Shown: positions 32,800 to 41,542, numbered from the stretch's first letter. The stretch: DNA of 64,000 nucleotides from Leucobacter celer subsp. astrifaciens (GCF_001273835.1 NZ_JHEI01000138.1:1-64000); one strand, 5' to 3'. The notes: a model not told the origin generated them from the sequence alone. Program-made: numbers and translations.

Positions 32800-33861
32800 A
32801 TGAACGATCATCGCACCTCGACGCAGCAGCTCACCGCTGCGCCCCCGAAGCGCAAGCGCAGAGGACTCCGCAACACGCTGATCGTGCTCGGATCCCTCAT
32901 CGTGCTGCTCGGCATCGCCGCGGGCATCGGCTACGCGATCCTCGCGAACTCCTTCAACGAGATCCAGCGGGTCAGCGTCGAGCAGGATCCGTCGCTGCAG
33001 CGCCCCGACCCGGTGGCACCGCAGCCGGGCGTCGGCGCCCCCGTCAACATCCTGCTGCTCGGCTCCGACTCGCGCGAGGCGACCGACACCTCGCTCGACG
33101 CCGCCGACATGACCGGCTATCGCAGCGACTCCATCATGGTCGTGCAGGTCTCTCCCGACGGCGGGAGCGTCACGGTGATGTCGATCATGCGCGACAACTG
33201 GGTGGAGGTGCAGGGGCACGGGGAGGCGAAGATCAACGCCGCCATGTCGTACGGCGGCCTTCCGCTGGCGGTGAACACCGTCGAGAACTTCATCGGCGCC
33301 CGCATCGACCACGTGGCCCTGGTCGACTTCGAGTCGTTCAAGGGCCTCACCGACGCCGTCGGCGGAGTCACCATCACCAACGACCATGCGTTCACCTCGA
33401 CCCACGGCGGCTTCACCTTCGAGCAGGGCGAGATCACGCTCAGCGGCGACGAGGCGCTCGGCTTCGTGCGCGAGAGGTACGCGTTCGTCGACGGCGACTA
33501 CCAGCGCGCCCGCAACCAGCAGACCTACATGAAGGGGCTCGCGAAGACGATCCTCAGCCGGGAGACCCTGAGCGACCCCGGCAAGGTGGTCAACACCTTC
33601 GAGGCGCTGAAGCCCTACCTGATCCTCGACGATCGGTTCGACCTCGGATCGGTCACGAGCCTCGGCCTCGGCATGCGCAACATGCGCAGCGACAACATCC
33701 TCTTCTTCACGAGCCCGACCCTCGGCACGGGCACGTCGGCCGACGGTCAGTCCATCGTCATCCCGAACTGGGAGGAGATGGCAAGGGTGCAGGAGGCGTT
33801 CCGCGCCGGGACCCTGCACGAGTATGCGGCCACGCTCTCACCCGGCTCGGAGGTGCCCTGA
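32800..33861 (+). CDS. LytR-CpsA-Psr (LCP) family cell-wall ligase
   Basis: This 353-residue protein has a short basic cytoplasmic N-terminus, one membrane helix (about residues 27-50) and an extracellular LCP domain (about 80-300). The domain carries NILLLGSDSREA, YRSDSIMVVQV, SIMRDNW and GFVRERY. The conserved Asp/Arg set binds polyprenyl pyrophosphate. LCP proteins transfer glycopolymers such as teichoic acid or capsule from a lipid carrier to peptidoglycan. Nearby TagD-like and priming glycosyltransferase genes fit a role in surface polymer assembly. Confidence 0.93.
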   Translation: MNDHRTSTQQLTAAPPKRKRRGLRNTLIVLGSLIVLLGIAAGIGYAILANSFNEIQRVSVEQDPSLQRPDPVAPQPGVGAPVNILLLGSDSREATDTSLDAADMTGYRSDSIMVVQVSPDGGSVTVMSIMRDNWVEVQGHGEAKINAAMSYGGLPLAVNTVENFIGARIDHVALVDFESFKGLTDAVGGVTITNDHAFTSTHGGFTFEQGEITLSGDEALGFVRERYAFVDGDYQRARNQQTYMKGLAKTILSRETLSDPGKVVNTFEALKPYLILDDRFDLGSVTSLGLGMRNMRSDNILFFTSPTLGTGTSADGQSIVIPNWEEMARVQEAFRAGTLHEYAATLSPGSEVP

Positions 33862-33884
33862 CGTCTCTGACGAGAGAACCGATC

Positions 33885-33916
33885 CGGTCCACCAACTATC
33901 TGGTAGACCGGTCTAC
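33885..33916. terminator. Hairpin and palindrome after the LCP gene
   Basis: CCGGTCCACCA pairs with TGGTAGACCGG (one mismatch), ending at 33911. The overlapping GTAGACCGGTCTAC (33903-33916) is a perfect palindrome. It lies between the convergent LCP and secreted-protein genes, so a shared terminator is the simplest reading. The GGTCTAC core also resembles GntR-type half-sites. Confidence 0.5.
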
Positions 33917-34001
33917 TCCTGATCCTCTCGATGCTCGCCGAGGAGATTCATACGGACAGCGAGGAAGGAGAGGCGACCCTGCTGCTCGTATCGGTGCTGA
34001 A

Positions 34002-34619
34002 TCAGTTCAACACTTGTCCGATACGCCGTGGAGTATATGAAGAAGAGTATGTCGTCGCGCCGTCGTAGCGAGGGGACATGGCGCCTACCACTCCGTTGTT
34101 GGAGGGGAGAAAGGCTGAATCCACCCACGACGGACACTTCAAGGCTCGATTCGGATTGATGCAGTATGTGGTGAGAACACCCGGAGCGTTGTTCAATTTC
34201 ACCTTGAAATAGCTTGATACGTGTTTGAACTCGACCACCGTCTTGACGGGAATTTCCTCCACCACGATCCATTTGCCATTGTTCTTCCTCACCTTGTCCG
34301 CATAGGCGGTGTACTCTGCTTTCGTCTGAGGACGGCCCTTCCAGATCTCGCCATAGGGGGACTTCGTCGGGTGCTTGACCGTGCTGTACTTCTTGATTCC
34401 GTGCCGGGTCTTGATCTTGGCCCATCCGAAGCCTTTCCCGGATGTTTTGCTATAGGTCCCTTTGCGGAGGAGAATCTTGGTTTTGTTCGCGTTCTTCCAG
34501 CTCGCAACGACCGCGGACTTCGGGGCGGCCTCCTCTGCTGCCGACACGGGCAGGAAAACAAAGAGCAGTGCCATCAATGCCGCGAAGGTCGTCAAGCCGA
34601 GCTTTGAGCCACTGGTCAA
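34002..34619 (-). CDS. Secreted basic protein of unknown function, AT-rich island
   Basis: This 205-residue protein has a clear Sec signal peptide (hydrophobic core about residues 10-25, cleavage near VSA-A). The mature part of about 178 residues is rich in Lys, Tyr and Thr. Two cysteines (TYCINPNRALKCPSW) could form a disulphide. I do not recognise the family. Translation starts with TTG at 34619, overlapping the stop of the upstream gene (TTGA), behind GGAGA. Base composition is far less GC-rich than the neighbours and codon use differs, which suggests transfer. Together with its coupled upstream partner it could be a secreted effector or toxin; that is inference only. Confidence 0.7.
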   Translation of the reverse strand: MTSGSKLGLTTFAALMALLFVFLPVSAAEEAAPKSAVVASWKNANKTKILLRKGTYSKTSGKGFGWAKIKTRHGIKKYSTVKHPTKSPYGEIWKGRPQTKAEYTAYADKVRKNNGKWIVVEEIPVKTVVEFKHVSSYFKVKLNNAPGVLTTYCINPNRALKCPSWVDSAFLPSNNGVVGAMSPRYDGATTYSSSYTPRRIGQVLN

Positions 34620-35029
34620 TTGACGTTCTCCGGAGAGGAAAAGATCAGAGTCGGATGGAGCGACATCAGATCTCCCGTTACGTCACACCAATGCACGGGC
34701 TGTCCACCGAGTCCGAGGCTGGCCTCCCAAGCGAGACCGAGAATGATACCCGCTCCTGGGGGCGGCTCGAAGTCATGAGTAACGACCTCCTGCGCATACT
34801 CTTCAGCTGTGGTTGCGTCATCGGAGAAGATTTCATATAGGTCTTGTTGGCGGTAGATTCTGCCGAAGAGCATGTCGGGCGCGCCCCATCGGTAGACGAT
34901 CAGGGCAGTGTCGGGTGCACTGAGAGCAGCGCGAACAACGGTGTACCTGCCATGCTCAGCGCCTTCTTCAACAATCGCTTCAATGAACCGTCGAAGCAAG
35001 GTCCCTTCATTCATAGGATTAGCATACAT
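34616..35029 (-). CDS. Small acidic hypothetical protein coupled to the secreted protein
   Basis: This 137-residue protein has no signal peptide and no membrane helix, and it is net acidic. It contains YRWGAPDMLFGRIYRQQDLYEIF and a Pro-rich turn EPPPGAG. I do not recognise the family. It lies directly upstream of the basic secreted protein with a four-base overlap (TTGA) and shares its low GC content. A small acidic cytoplasmic protein coupled to a secreted basic one resembles immunity/effector or chaperone/cargo pairs, but nothing in the sequence proves that. A second in-frame ATG at 35014 is an alternative start. Confidence 0.65.
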   Translation of the reverse strand: MYANPMNEGTLLRRFIEAIVEEGAEHGRYTVVRAALSAPDTALIVYRWGAPDMLFGRIYRQQDLYEIFSDDATTAEEYAQEVVTHDFEPPPGAGIILGLAWEASLGLGGQPVHWCDVTGDLMSLHPTLIFSSPENVN

Positions 35030-35332
35030 TTACCACTCTCTATTTTTATATTTCATCTAAGAACGGCAATGAACTCCATGTCCCAGTTGCAATAGTCTCG
35101 AGGAGACAGCGCAAGGCCCTCTTCGGAAGTGGCAATAGCAGCCTCTTGGGAGCAGGGGCCTCGCGCACCCGATGGCTCTCGGGCGTCAGCGAATGAAGCG
35201 GTGCGACGGTTTCGAGTGACGCCGAGGCGGTCGCGCAACGGGCCAGGCTTTTGGGCCTGGTGATTGCGTGGGCGCCGAAGCGAGATAGAGTCGGGCGATG
35301 ACAGCGGACCCCTCGCTCCGCTCTCCGATCGC
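35030..35332. other. AT-rich promoter region grading into gene-free sequence
   Basis: From 35030 to about 35090 the sequence is strongly AT-rich (TATTTTTATATTTC) and probably holds the promoter of the two-gene island. Beyond about 35100 composition returns to high GC. A short CCAGGC/GCCTGG hairpin lies at about 35240-35260. No gene is supported in this gap. Confidence 0.4.
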
Positions 35333-35785
35333 TTAGACCACGGCCTGCGCGCTCCGCCGCTGAGCCGCGGGATCGAGCAGTTCGAGCGCGCGCCGCAGCG
35401 CGGTGCTCGAGGTGTGCGCGGTGTAGGGGAAGTAGACGATCTCCACGCCGACACGGGCGAAGCGGCGCTCGAGCAGCCGCCCCCTCTCGGTGCCCCGCCA
35501 GTCGTCGCCCTTGAAGAAGTGCGTGAAGCGCACCTCCTCCCACACCTCGAGCTTGTCGGGCACTCGCTCGATATGGACCTCGTCGACGAAATCGATGTGG
35601 CGCACGATCTCCGCGCGCTCGGCGGTCGGGATCACCGTCTCGCTTCCCTTCACCGCCCGCAGCATCTCGTCGCTCACCACCCCCGCGATGAGGTAGTCGC
35701 ACTCCTGCCGGGCGTGACGCAGCAGGTTGAGGTGCCCGACGTGGAACAGGTCGAAGGCCCCCGCCGCGTAGCCGATGCGCCTCAT
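35333..35785 (-). CDS. TagD-like cytidylyltransferase
   Basis: This 150-residue nucleotidyltransferase has the HxGH motif in GAFDLFHVGHLNLLRHA and the second motif YFPYTAHTSSTALRRAL (RTxGISTT position). The length and WEEVRFTHFFKGDDWRGTERG segment match glycerol-3-phosphate cytidylyltransferases (TagD/GCT), which make CDP-glycerol for wall polymers. Related enzymes use other polyol or sugar phosphates. The ATG at 35785 has GGGGAGAGG directly upstream; a longer frame to 35863 has no support. The LCP ligase and priming glycosyltransferase nearby fit surface polymer synthesis. Confidence 0.88.
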   Translation of the reverse strand: MRRIGYAAGAFDLFHVGHLNLLRHARQECDYLIAGVVSDEMLRAVKGSETVIPTAERAEIVRHIDFVDEVHIERVPDKLEVWEEVRFTHFFKGDDWRGTERGRLLERRFARVGVEIVYFPYTAHTSSTALRRALELLDPAAQRRSAQAVV

Positions 35786-36099
35786 GCCTCTCCCCTTCGT
35801 CGACGGTGACCGCGAAACGATGCTCGTGTCGTCAGCGTAGGTTCGTCGGGCGGGCGGTCGCATCGGCGGGAACTACGTAACCTCCGCGAAGCCGATCCGG
35901 AACCGCGTCCGCACCGGGGCTTGGGCCCGTACCCCCCGACCCGCCCGCAGTTTCAGGGGAGTTCGGCGAATCAGAGGATACGGGGGCCTGTGGACGGCTC
36001 AGGGGTCGCCGCACGTTTACGCGCAGCGGGCCTCGGCCGCCGGATTCATCGGGTCGTGCCGCCGTGAACTGCGGTGCTTCGGCTTCGGCTGGGACACGG
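35786..36099. other. 314-base gap with no gene seen
   Basis: The gap lies between the priming glycosyltransferase stop and the TagD-like start, both minus strand. I see no open frame with family similarity, no strong hairpin and no clear promoter. Confidence 0.4.
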
Positions 36100-37575
36100 C
36101 TAGTACGCTCCTTCGCGCTGCACCATGACACGGGCGGTTCGCCACATGATCTGCAGATCGCTCATGAGCGACCAGTTCTCGACGTAGCTGAGATCGAGTC
36201 GCACGCTCTCGTCCCAGGAGAGATCGCTGCGCCCGCTCACCTGCCACGGACCGGTGATCCCGGGCTTCACGTAGAGCCTGCGCACGATCCTGCCGTCGTA
36301 CGCGGTCACCTCGTCCGGCAACGGGGGCCGCGGGCCGACGACGCTCATCTCGCCGCGCAGCACGTTCCAGAACTGCGGCAACTCGTCGATCGAGAGCTTG
36401 CGCAGCACCGCTCCCACCCGGGTGACCCGGGGATCCTGTCGCATCTTGAACAGCAGTCCCGCGCCCTCGTTCTGCTGCTGCAGTTCGGTGAGCCGCTGCT
36501 CCGCGTCGACGACCATCGTGCGGAACTTATACATCGTGAACAGCCGACCGTCGCGCCCCACCCGCTGCTGCGCGAAGAAGACGGGGCCGGGAGAATCCAG
36601 TTTGATGACCAGCGCGAGGAGGGGTGTGATCACCCCGATGAATGCCAGCGCCAGCGCCGCGACGCTGATGTCCAGCCCGCGCTTCAGGAGGTAGTACCCG
36701 CCCTCGTACGACGGGATGCGGATCTGCAGCATCGGCAGCCCCTCCACCGGGCGGAACGAGATGCGGGGCCCGACCACGTCGGTGAGCTGGTTCGAGAGCA
36801 CCAGATTCGCCGCGGTGCCCTCGAGCTGCCAGCTGAGTTCGCGAACGAACGACGAGTCGTTCTCCGGCCGGCTGGCGACGACGATCGTGTCGGCCCCGAT
36901 CCGCGAAGCGATGTCGGCCACTCGCTCGACCGACCCGCGCACCGGATACCGCCGATCGCCGACGACGACCGGGGTGCGATCGGTTCCGAACAGCGCCACA
37001 CCGACCACGTGGAACCCGTACTCCCGCGCCTGCAGAGTGCGGATCACGTACTCGACATCGGCGCGGTCTCCCGCCACCAGGGTGCGGGAGGCGTAGTGGC
37101 CGGAGGCCCGGCGGTCGCACAACCACCGGCGCCAGCGCCAGCGCGAGACCAGCAGACCGACGAGTCCGATCGGAAGCGCCGCGAAGATGAGCACGCGGTC
37201 GCCGCTCCAGTCGAGCACCAGCACCCAGATCGCGATCGCGCCGAACGCCAGCCCCGTGGCGTTGGCCACGCGCTGGTACTCGGCGGTGCCGGATCCGAGG
37301 CACTGCATATCCCGGCTGCGCATGCCCGACAGCAGCAGGTACCACAGCACCGCCAGCATCGCACCGGCCAGGAGAGTGGTGCTTCCCACCCCGGTGACGA
37401 TCTGCTGCAGCAGCGCAGCGGCGCCCACCGCGACGAGGATCACCGTCGTGTCCGAGAGCCTCAGGCACCAGCGGAATCGCCGCTCCCAGCGGCGCCGGCG
37501 TTCGAGCGTCGGAGTGCATCGCGGCGACACCGCGATCGGTCCCGTGAACGTGTCGGACCCAACCTCCACCAGCAT
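36100..37575 (-). CDS. Exopolysaccharide polyprenyl glycosylphosphotransferase (WcaJ type)
   Basis: This 491-residue membrane protein primes glycopolymer synthesis by moving a sugar-1-phosphate onto undecaprenyl phosphate. Four N-terminal helices (about residues 38-150) and a CoA-binding-like Rossmann domain (about 160-275) precede a further helix (about 300-325). The catalytic bac_transf domain carries KRGLDISVAALAL, DSPGPVFFAQQRVGRDGRLFTMYKFRTM, LRKLSIDELPQFWNVLRGEMSVVGPRPPLP and KPGITGPWQVSGRS. It stands without glycosyltransferase neighbours, so the rest of the polymer locus is elsewhere. GGGGAG precedes the ATG. Confidence 0.94.
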   Translation of the reverse strand: MLVEVGSDTFTGPIAVSPRCTPTLERRRRWERRFRWCLRLSDTTVILVAVGAAALLQQIVTGVGSTTLLAGAMLAVLWYLLLSGMRSRDMQCLGSGTAEYQRVANATGLAFGAIAIWVLVLDWSGDRVLIFAALPIGLVGLLVSRWRWRRWLCDRRASGHYASRTLVAGDRADVEYVIRTLQAREYGFHVVGVALFGTDRTPVVVGDRRYPVRGSVERVADIASRIGADTIVVASRPENDSSFVRELSWQLEGTAANLVLSNQLTDVVGPRISFRPVEGLPMLQIRIPSYEGGYYLLKRGLDISVAALALAFIGVITPLLALVIKLDSPGPVFFAQQRVGRDGRLFTMYKFRTMVVDAEQRLTELQQQNEGAGLLFKMRQDPRVTRVGAVLRKLSIDELPQFWNVLRGEMSVVGPRPPLPDEVTAYDGRIVRRLYVKPGITGPWQVSGRSDLSWDESVRLDLSYVENWSLMSDLQIMWRTARVMVQREGAY

Positions 37576-37691
37576 GCCAACTCCCCTGAGCAGTCGTACC
37601 TCATCTGTGCTTTTGTCGTCATGCTAGGAAGCGCGGGCGAGCGCCCGGGCAAGGATACGCAAGCGCTACGCAGGGCATTGGAGCACCATTG

Positions 37692-37727
37692 AGAAACGAA
37701 AGCGCACCCGTCGTTCGACGGGTGCGC
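37692..37727 (-). terminator. Terminator of the large LuxR gene
   Basis: GCGCACCCGTCG and CGACGGGTGCGC form a perfect 12-base stem (37702-37727). On the minus strand it is followed by TTTCGTTTCTC. It lies 30 bases after the LuxR stop. Confidence 0.75.
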
Positions 37728-37756
37728 CCGGCTGCTCCGCTACGTATTCGGCGGAG

Positions 37757-40411
37757 TCACCTCACTCCGTGCTCGCGCCGGAACCACTGGCGGAGCTCAT
37801 CGCGCCCGCTCACGTGCAGCTTGGTGAAGACGTGGCGCAGGTGGGTGTCGACGGTGCGCACGGAGAGGTGGAACTGCTCGGCGATCCATCGGCTCGAGTA
37901 GCCGAGGGCCGCGAACAGCGCGATCTCGCGTTCCCGCGCCGACAGGGCCTCTGTCAACGGCAGCGGCATCCAGATGCCGAACTCGGTCAGCGTGCGCGCG
38001 GGGGGCGTGTCCCACGCCGGCTTCCCGTCGAACAGCTCCTCGCAGTGGGCGAGCAGCACTGCCGAGATGGGAGGCTCGACACCATCGGCGAGCGTCTGGA
38101 TGCGCGCCCGATAGCTCATCGCCTCGTCTGGGGCCTCGATCGCCAGGAGGTGCAGCGCTTGCAGTTCGACGGCATCGAGGCGCTCGGCCCTCGCCCAGGA
38201 CGCGAGCTGCATGCTGAGGGCGGCCACACCGCGCTCGGCGTTCCACTGCCGGGCCCGCACGGTCATCAGACGGACGTAACCGGTGAGCGCCTGCGAGATG
38301 CCGAACTGCCGGGTCTCGGCCGATCGGATCGCGCGCCGGCTGGCCTCCTTCTCCCCCAGTGCGGCGAGCCCCAGCCCGAGTGTCGCGCTCGCAAGACCGC
38401 TGAGGCCGTAGCGATCGTAGTCCGACAGCCGAGCTCTGAGCCGCTCCGCCCGTTGCACGGCGAGACGCCATTTGCCGTCGGCGAGGCCGATCAGCACGGC
38501 GCAGGCCTCGACGAGGCCCGAGTAGTGGATATCCGAGAACGACGCCTCGGCGAACTCCTCGTAGGTGTGACGGGCCTCCTCGATGGAGCCGCACGCCCAG
38601 GAGCCGATGAAGCTGCAGAAGCGGAGCAGTCCCGTGCTGTCGAGTCGCTGATCGCCGATCGAGGCGAATGAGGCGGCGTGGTCCGCGAGGCGGATCGCCG
38701 ATTCGAACCTCCCCTGCTGGCCCAGGATCAACGACGACACGGCGCGGGCTCGCGTGCGCTCCCACTCGATCGGCATGCTGTCGAGCTCATCGGGGTCGGG
38801 CGCCTGCTCCATCGCCTCGCGCAGGCGGCCGGTCCTCGCGAGCAGCAGCACCCGGGCGCTGCGGATCGACTCGCGCACGGCCCCTTCGGCCTCGGCGAAC
38901 TCGCGGTCGAGCTCGTCGAGGATCGCCGAAGCCGCTGCGGCATCCTCCTGGTCCAGGGTGCAGTGGTCCACCAGGGCGAGCTGCAGCCGCACCCGCTCCT
39001 GCACCGGCGCGGTGGCCGACCTGCGGAGCCGCCCGATGCCCTCGCGCACGTGCCCCAGAGCCTCGTCGAGCCGCGGGCGATCCCCCATCAGCCGCGCGAT
39101 CTGCACGGCCTGCAGCGACGCCTTCGCCAGCTGCGAGGTGGAGGCATCGGGGTGGGAGGCGACGGCCAGCGCGATACGCAGTCGGAGCCGCGGATCGCAG
39201 TCGTTCCGCAGGTTGTCGAGCGCCTCGGAGAGCCAGGCGATCGGGAGGTTCCGGTGCGCGTCGAGCCCCATCTCCACCATGCGGAACAGCATCCGCGGTG
39301 CACGGTAGGGGGTCTCCGCGTCCAGTTCCCGCTGCAGCGCGTTGAACATCTGGTCGCTCACCTCGACGACTCGCGCCGGGGACATCTGCTCGCGCACGGC
39401 AGCGGTCAGCATCTGGTGCCTGAGGCTGAGCGTGAACCTGCCGCTCGGGGCTGCCCCCACGGCCAGGATGCCGCGATCCTGCAGTGTCGCGACGTGCTCG
39501 GGATCCAGCATCTCGATGAATGCGTTCTCGAACATCGGCTCCACATGCGCGACCAGTTCGAGCGTGCGCAGTTCCTCGGGCGAGCACGTGTCGCGCAGGA
39601 TCTCGCCGAACTCGGACGGCACCGTCTCCGCTCCCGCCAGTTCGTAGATCACACCGCGGTGCCTGCCGATCAGCCCCTGCCGGTCGAGCGCGAGCGCGAG
39701 CAGCATGATCGACAGGGAGTTGCCCTCGGTGACCCGGTACCAGCGCCTGAGCGTCTGGAGTTCGATGTGCTCGGCCCCGAGCAGGCGCTCGAGGAACCTG
39801 CGGCTCTCCTCGACCGTCAACGGCGGCACGGTGATCTTGTGCACCCTCGGGTCGCGTGCGACGTGGGCGGCCGCGCCGGTCAATCGGCGTGCAGTGCCGA
39901 CGATCCGGCTGCGACGGGAGCGCACCAGCTTGTCGAGCATCAGCGTCGCCGCCGGCGAGTACTGGTCGAGGCCCTGCGCGACGAGCAGCGGTGTGCCGTG
40001 TGCGGACTCCCGCTCGATGGCCTCCATGAGACGCGTGCCGAGCGCGGCCGGTTCATCGAGCGAGAAGCCGCTGCCGTCGTCTGGCGAACGGTGCTCGGCG
40101 ACGACTCCCGGGAAGCGGGATCCGAAGTGAGCCGCGACACCGGTGATCGGGTTCGAGGGCGGTATCAGCGAGATCATCGCCACCCGCTCGCCCAGCCGCT
40201 CCGACAGCGCGGTCGCGGCCTCCTGCACGAGACGGTTCTTCCCGGCGCCGGCTTCGCCGATGAGCAGCGAGACGCTGCCCGGGGCGATGAGCGTCTCGAG
40301 TACCGCCTCCAGCCGTTCGGGAGTGCTGCTGTCCATGGCCGGGACGGCCGCCGAATCCGGAGACGCCGTCGTTGCGCCGCACTCTTCCATATGTAACTTG
40401 AATAACTCCAT
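37757..40411 (-). CDS. LuxR family regulator with AAA/STAND-type N-terminus
   Basis: This protein of about 884 residues has an N-terminal nucleotide-binding-like domain (about 30-280), a long helical repeat region (about 300-800) and a C-terminal LuxR helix-turn-helix (about 820-880; LSAREREIALFAALGYSSRWIAEQFHLSVRTVDTHLRHVFTKL). The Walker A is GEAGAGKN, with Asn where Ser or Thr is expected, and the Walker B position reads LLVAQGLDQ without the usual acidic pair. ATP binding may therefore be weak or lost. Two TTA codons open the gene, which is rare in this GC-rich DNA. A GAGGGAG box supports ATG 40411. It is adjacent to the priming glycosyltransferase; targets are unknown. Confidence 0.85.
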   Translation of the reverse strand: MELFKLHMEECGATTASPDSAAVPAMDSSTPERLEAVLETLIAPGSVSLLIGEAGAGKNRLVQEAATALSERLGERVAMISLIPPSNPITGVAAHFGSRFPGVVAEHRSPDDGSGFSLDEPAALGTRLMEAIERESAHGTPLLVAQGLDQYSPAATLMLDKLVRSRRSRIVGTARRLTGAAAHVARDPRVHKITVPPLTVEESRRFLERLLGAEHIELQTLRRWYRVTEGNSLSIMLLALALDRQGLIGRHRGVIYELAGAETVPSEFGEILRDTCSPEELRTLELVAHVEPMFENAFIEMLDPEHVATLQDRGILAVGAAPSGRFTLSLRHQMLTAAVREQMSPARVVEVSDQMFNALQRELDAETPYRAPRMLFRMVEMGLDAHRNLPIAWLSEALDNLRNDCDPRLRLRIALAVASHPDASTSQLAKASLQAVQIARLMGDRPRLDEALGHVREGIGRLRRSATAPVQERVRLQLALVDHCTLDQEDAAAASAILDELDREFAEAEGAVRESIRSARVLLLARTGRLREAMEQAPDPDELDSMPIEWERTRARAVSSLILGQQGRFESAIRLADHAASFASIGDQRLDSTGLLRFCSFIGSWACGSIEEARHTYEEFAEASFSDIHYSGLVEACAVLIGLADGKWRLAVQRAERLRARLSDYDRYGLSGLASATLGLGLAALGEKEASRRAIRSAETRQFGISQALTGYVRLMTVRARQWNAERGVAALSMQLASWARAERLDAVELQALHLLAIEAPDEAMSYRARIQTLADGVEPPISAVLLAHCEELFDGKPAWDTPPARTLTEFGIWMPLPLTEALSAREREIALFAALGYSSRWIAEQFHLSVRTVDTHLRHVFTKLHVSGRDELRQWFRREHGVR

Positions 40412-40503
40412 CACTGACTCCCTCAGGGACGTCAGCCAGCTCCCCTACTGCCTGAAAGTCCATTCAGAGTAGGTCTCGAACCCCGTCGTCGGCGGCAACG
40501 ATA

Positions 40504-40542
40504 CGCGATTCGCACTTACGCAAGTCTGCGCTTCAAATCGCG
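40504..40542. promoter_or_regulatory. Nested inverted repeat in the LuxR/chdC divergent region
   Basis: CGCGATT and AATCGCG (outer) enclose ACTT-ACGC-AAGT (inner). It lies in an AT-richer 240-base region between the divergent LuxR and coproheme decarboxylase genes and could be an operator. Repeated GCATATGC-like words lie nearer the chdC start. Confidence 0.35.
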
Positions 40543-40651
40543 ACACGTCAATACGGATCACTGGATTCGCATATGCGCATGATATGCGCGAGGAGTGCCG
40601 AGATGCTCGACACGCCTTGCGCGAGCGGGTGAGACGGAGCACCATGAGAGC

Positions 40652-41398
40652 ATGAGCACTCTCGATCCCGCCGATGCCCGACTCGAGTCCGCACAGCTCG
40701 ATACCGACACGGAGACCGCAGCCGCCACGGAGGCGTTCACGCTGTTCGCGGTCTTCCGCCTCAGCTCATCGCATCCCCTGGTCATCGACGGCCCGGATGT
40801 GCCGGGATCGGTGCGGGAGCTCGAGGACGTGACCGAGTTGATCGACAACGAGGGCGTCACCCTGCGCGGCTGGTACGACGTGAGCGGCATGCGATCCGAC
40901 GCCGACCTGATGGTCTGGCTGCACGGCTCCGCGGCGGAGGATCTGCAGTGGGCCCTGCGCGAGCTGCGCCGATCCAGCCTGCTGAAGCCCCTGATCCGCA
41001 CCTGGAGCGCCATGGGCGTGCACCGCGACGCCGAGTTCAACCGCAGCCACGTGCCGGGCTTCATGCGGGGCGAGTCCGCCAGGCAGTGGCTGGCCGTCTA
41101 CCCGTTCGTGCGGTCCACCGACTGGTACCTCATCGACCCGGCCGAGCGGAGCCGCATGCTCGCGGAGCACGGTCGGGCGGGCGCGGCCCACACCGGAGTC
41201 GTGGCCAACACCGTGGCCGCGTTCGCGCTCGGCGACTACGAGTGGCTGCTGCCCATGGAAGCCGACGAGCTCACCGAGCTGGTCGACATGATGCGGGATC
41301 TGCGCGCGGTCGACGCCCGCCGTTACGTCAGCGCCGAGACCCCGTTCTACACCGGTCGTCTCATCGAACCGGCCGAGATCGTCGAGGTGCTGCAGTAG
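40652..41398 (+). CDS. chdC: Coproheme decarboxylase (HemQ)
   Basis: This 248-residue chlorite-dismutase-fold enzyme makes heme b from coproheme in the coproporphyrin-dependent pathway of Gram-positive bacteria. The catalytic Tyr lies in AVYPFVRSTDWYLI and the proximal His is probably that of AHTGVVANTVAAFALGDYEW. Signature segments include WYDVSGMRSDADLMVWLH and HVPGFMRGE. The first 25 residues are acidic and unconserved. It is usually near other hem genes, but none is seen here. It is divergent from the large LuxR gene. Confidence 0.93.
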   Translation: MSTLDPADARLESAQLDTDTETAAATEAFTLFAVFRLSSSHPLVIDGPDVPGSVRELEDVTELIDNEGVTLRGWYDVSGMRSDADLMVWLHGSAAEDLQWALRELRRSSLLKPLIRTWSAMGVHRDAEFNRSHVPGFMRGESARQWLAVYPFVRSTDWYLIDPAERSRMLAEHGRAGAAHTGVVANTVAAFALGDYEWLLPMEADELTELVDMMRDLRAVDARRYVSAETPFYTGRLIEPAEIVEVLQ

Positions 41399-41503
41399 CC
41401 GCCGGGCTGCGGCGGCCGGACTGAGCGGCGGCGGGGCCGCGGGAGCCGCTGGGCTGCAGTGGCGGCTGCGAGGCGGCAGGAGCCGCTGCCGCTGCGAGCG
41501 CGG

Positions 41504-41519
41504 CGTTCCACGTGGAACG
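41504..41519. other. parS-like palindrome
   Basis: CGTTCCACGTGGAACG is a perfect 16-base palindrome. Its 14-base core GTTCCACGTGGAAC matches ParB-binding parS sites as I recall them for pseudomonads and differs at two symmetric positions from GTTTCACGTGAAAC of actinobacteria. It lies between convergent chdC and ccsB. Confidence 0.5.
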
Positions 41520-41542
41520 AAGACCGCCGCCCGCGGCGGCGA

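Noticed and set aside
34002..35029. Prophage or insertion sequence remnant
   Set aside because: Despite its AT-rich composition, no integrase, transposase, terminal repeat or tRNA attachment site was seen on either flank.
35053..35702. Minus-strand frames reaching from the TagD-like gene toward the AT-rich island
   Set aside because: They are out of frame with the conserved cytidylyltransferase motifs and consist of Arg/Ser-rich shadow sequence.
38678..40396. 572-codon plus-strand frame opposite the large LuxR gene
   Set aside because: It has the amino-acid bias of an antisense shadow (Arg/His/Asp/Ala) and no start signals.
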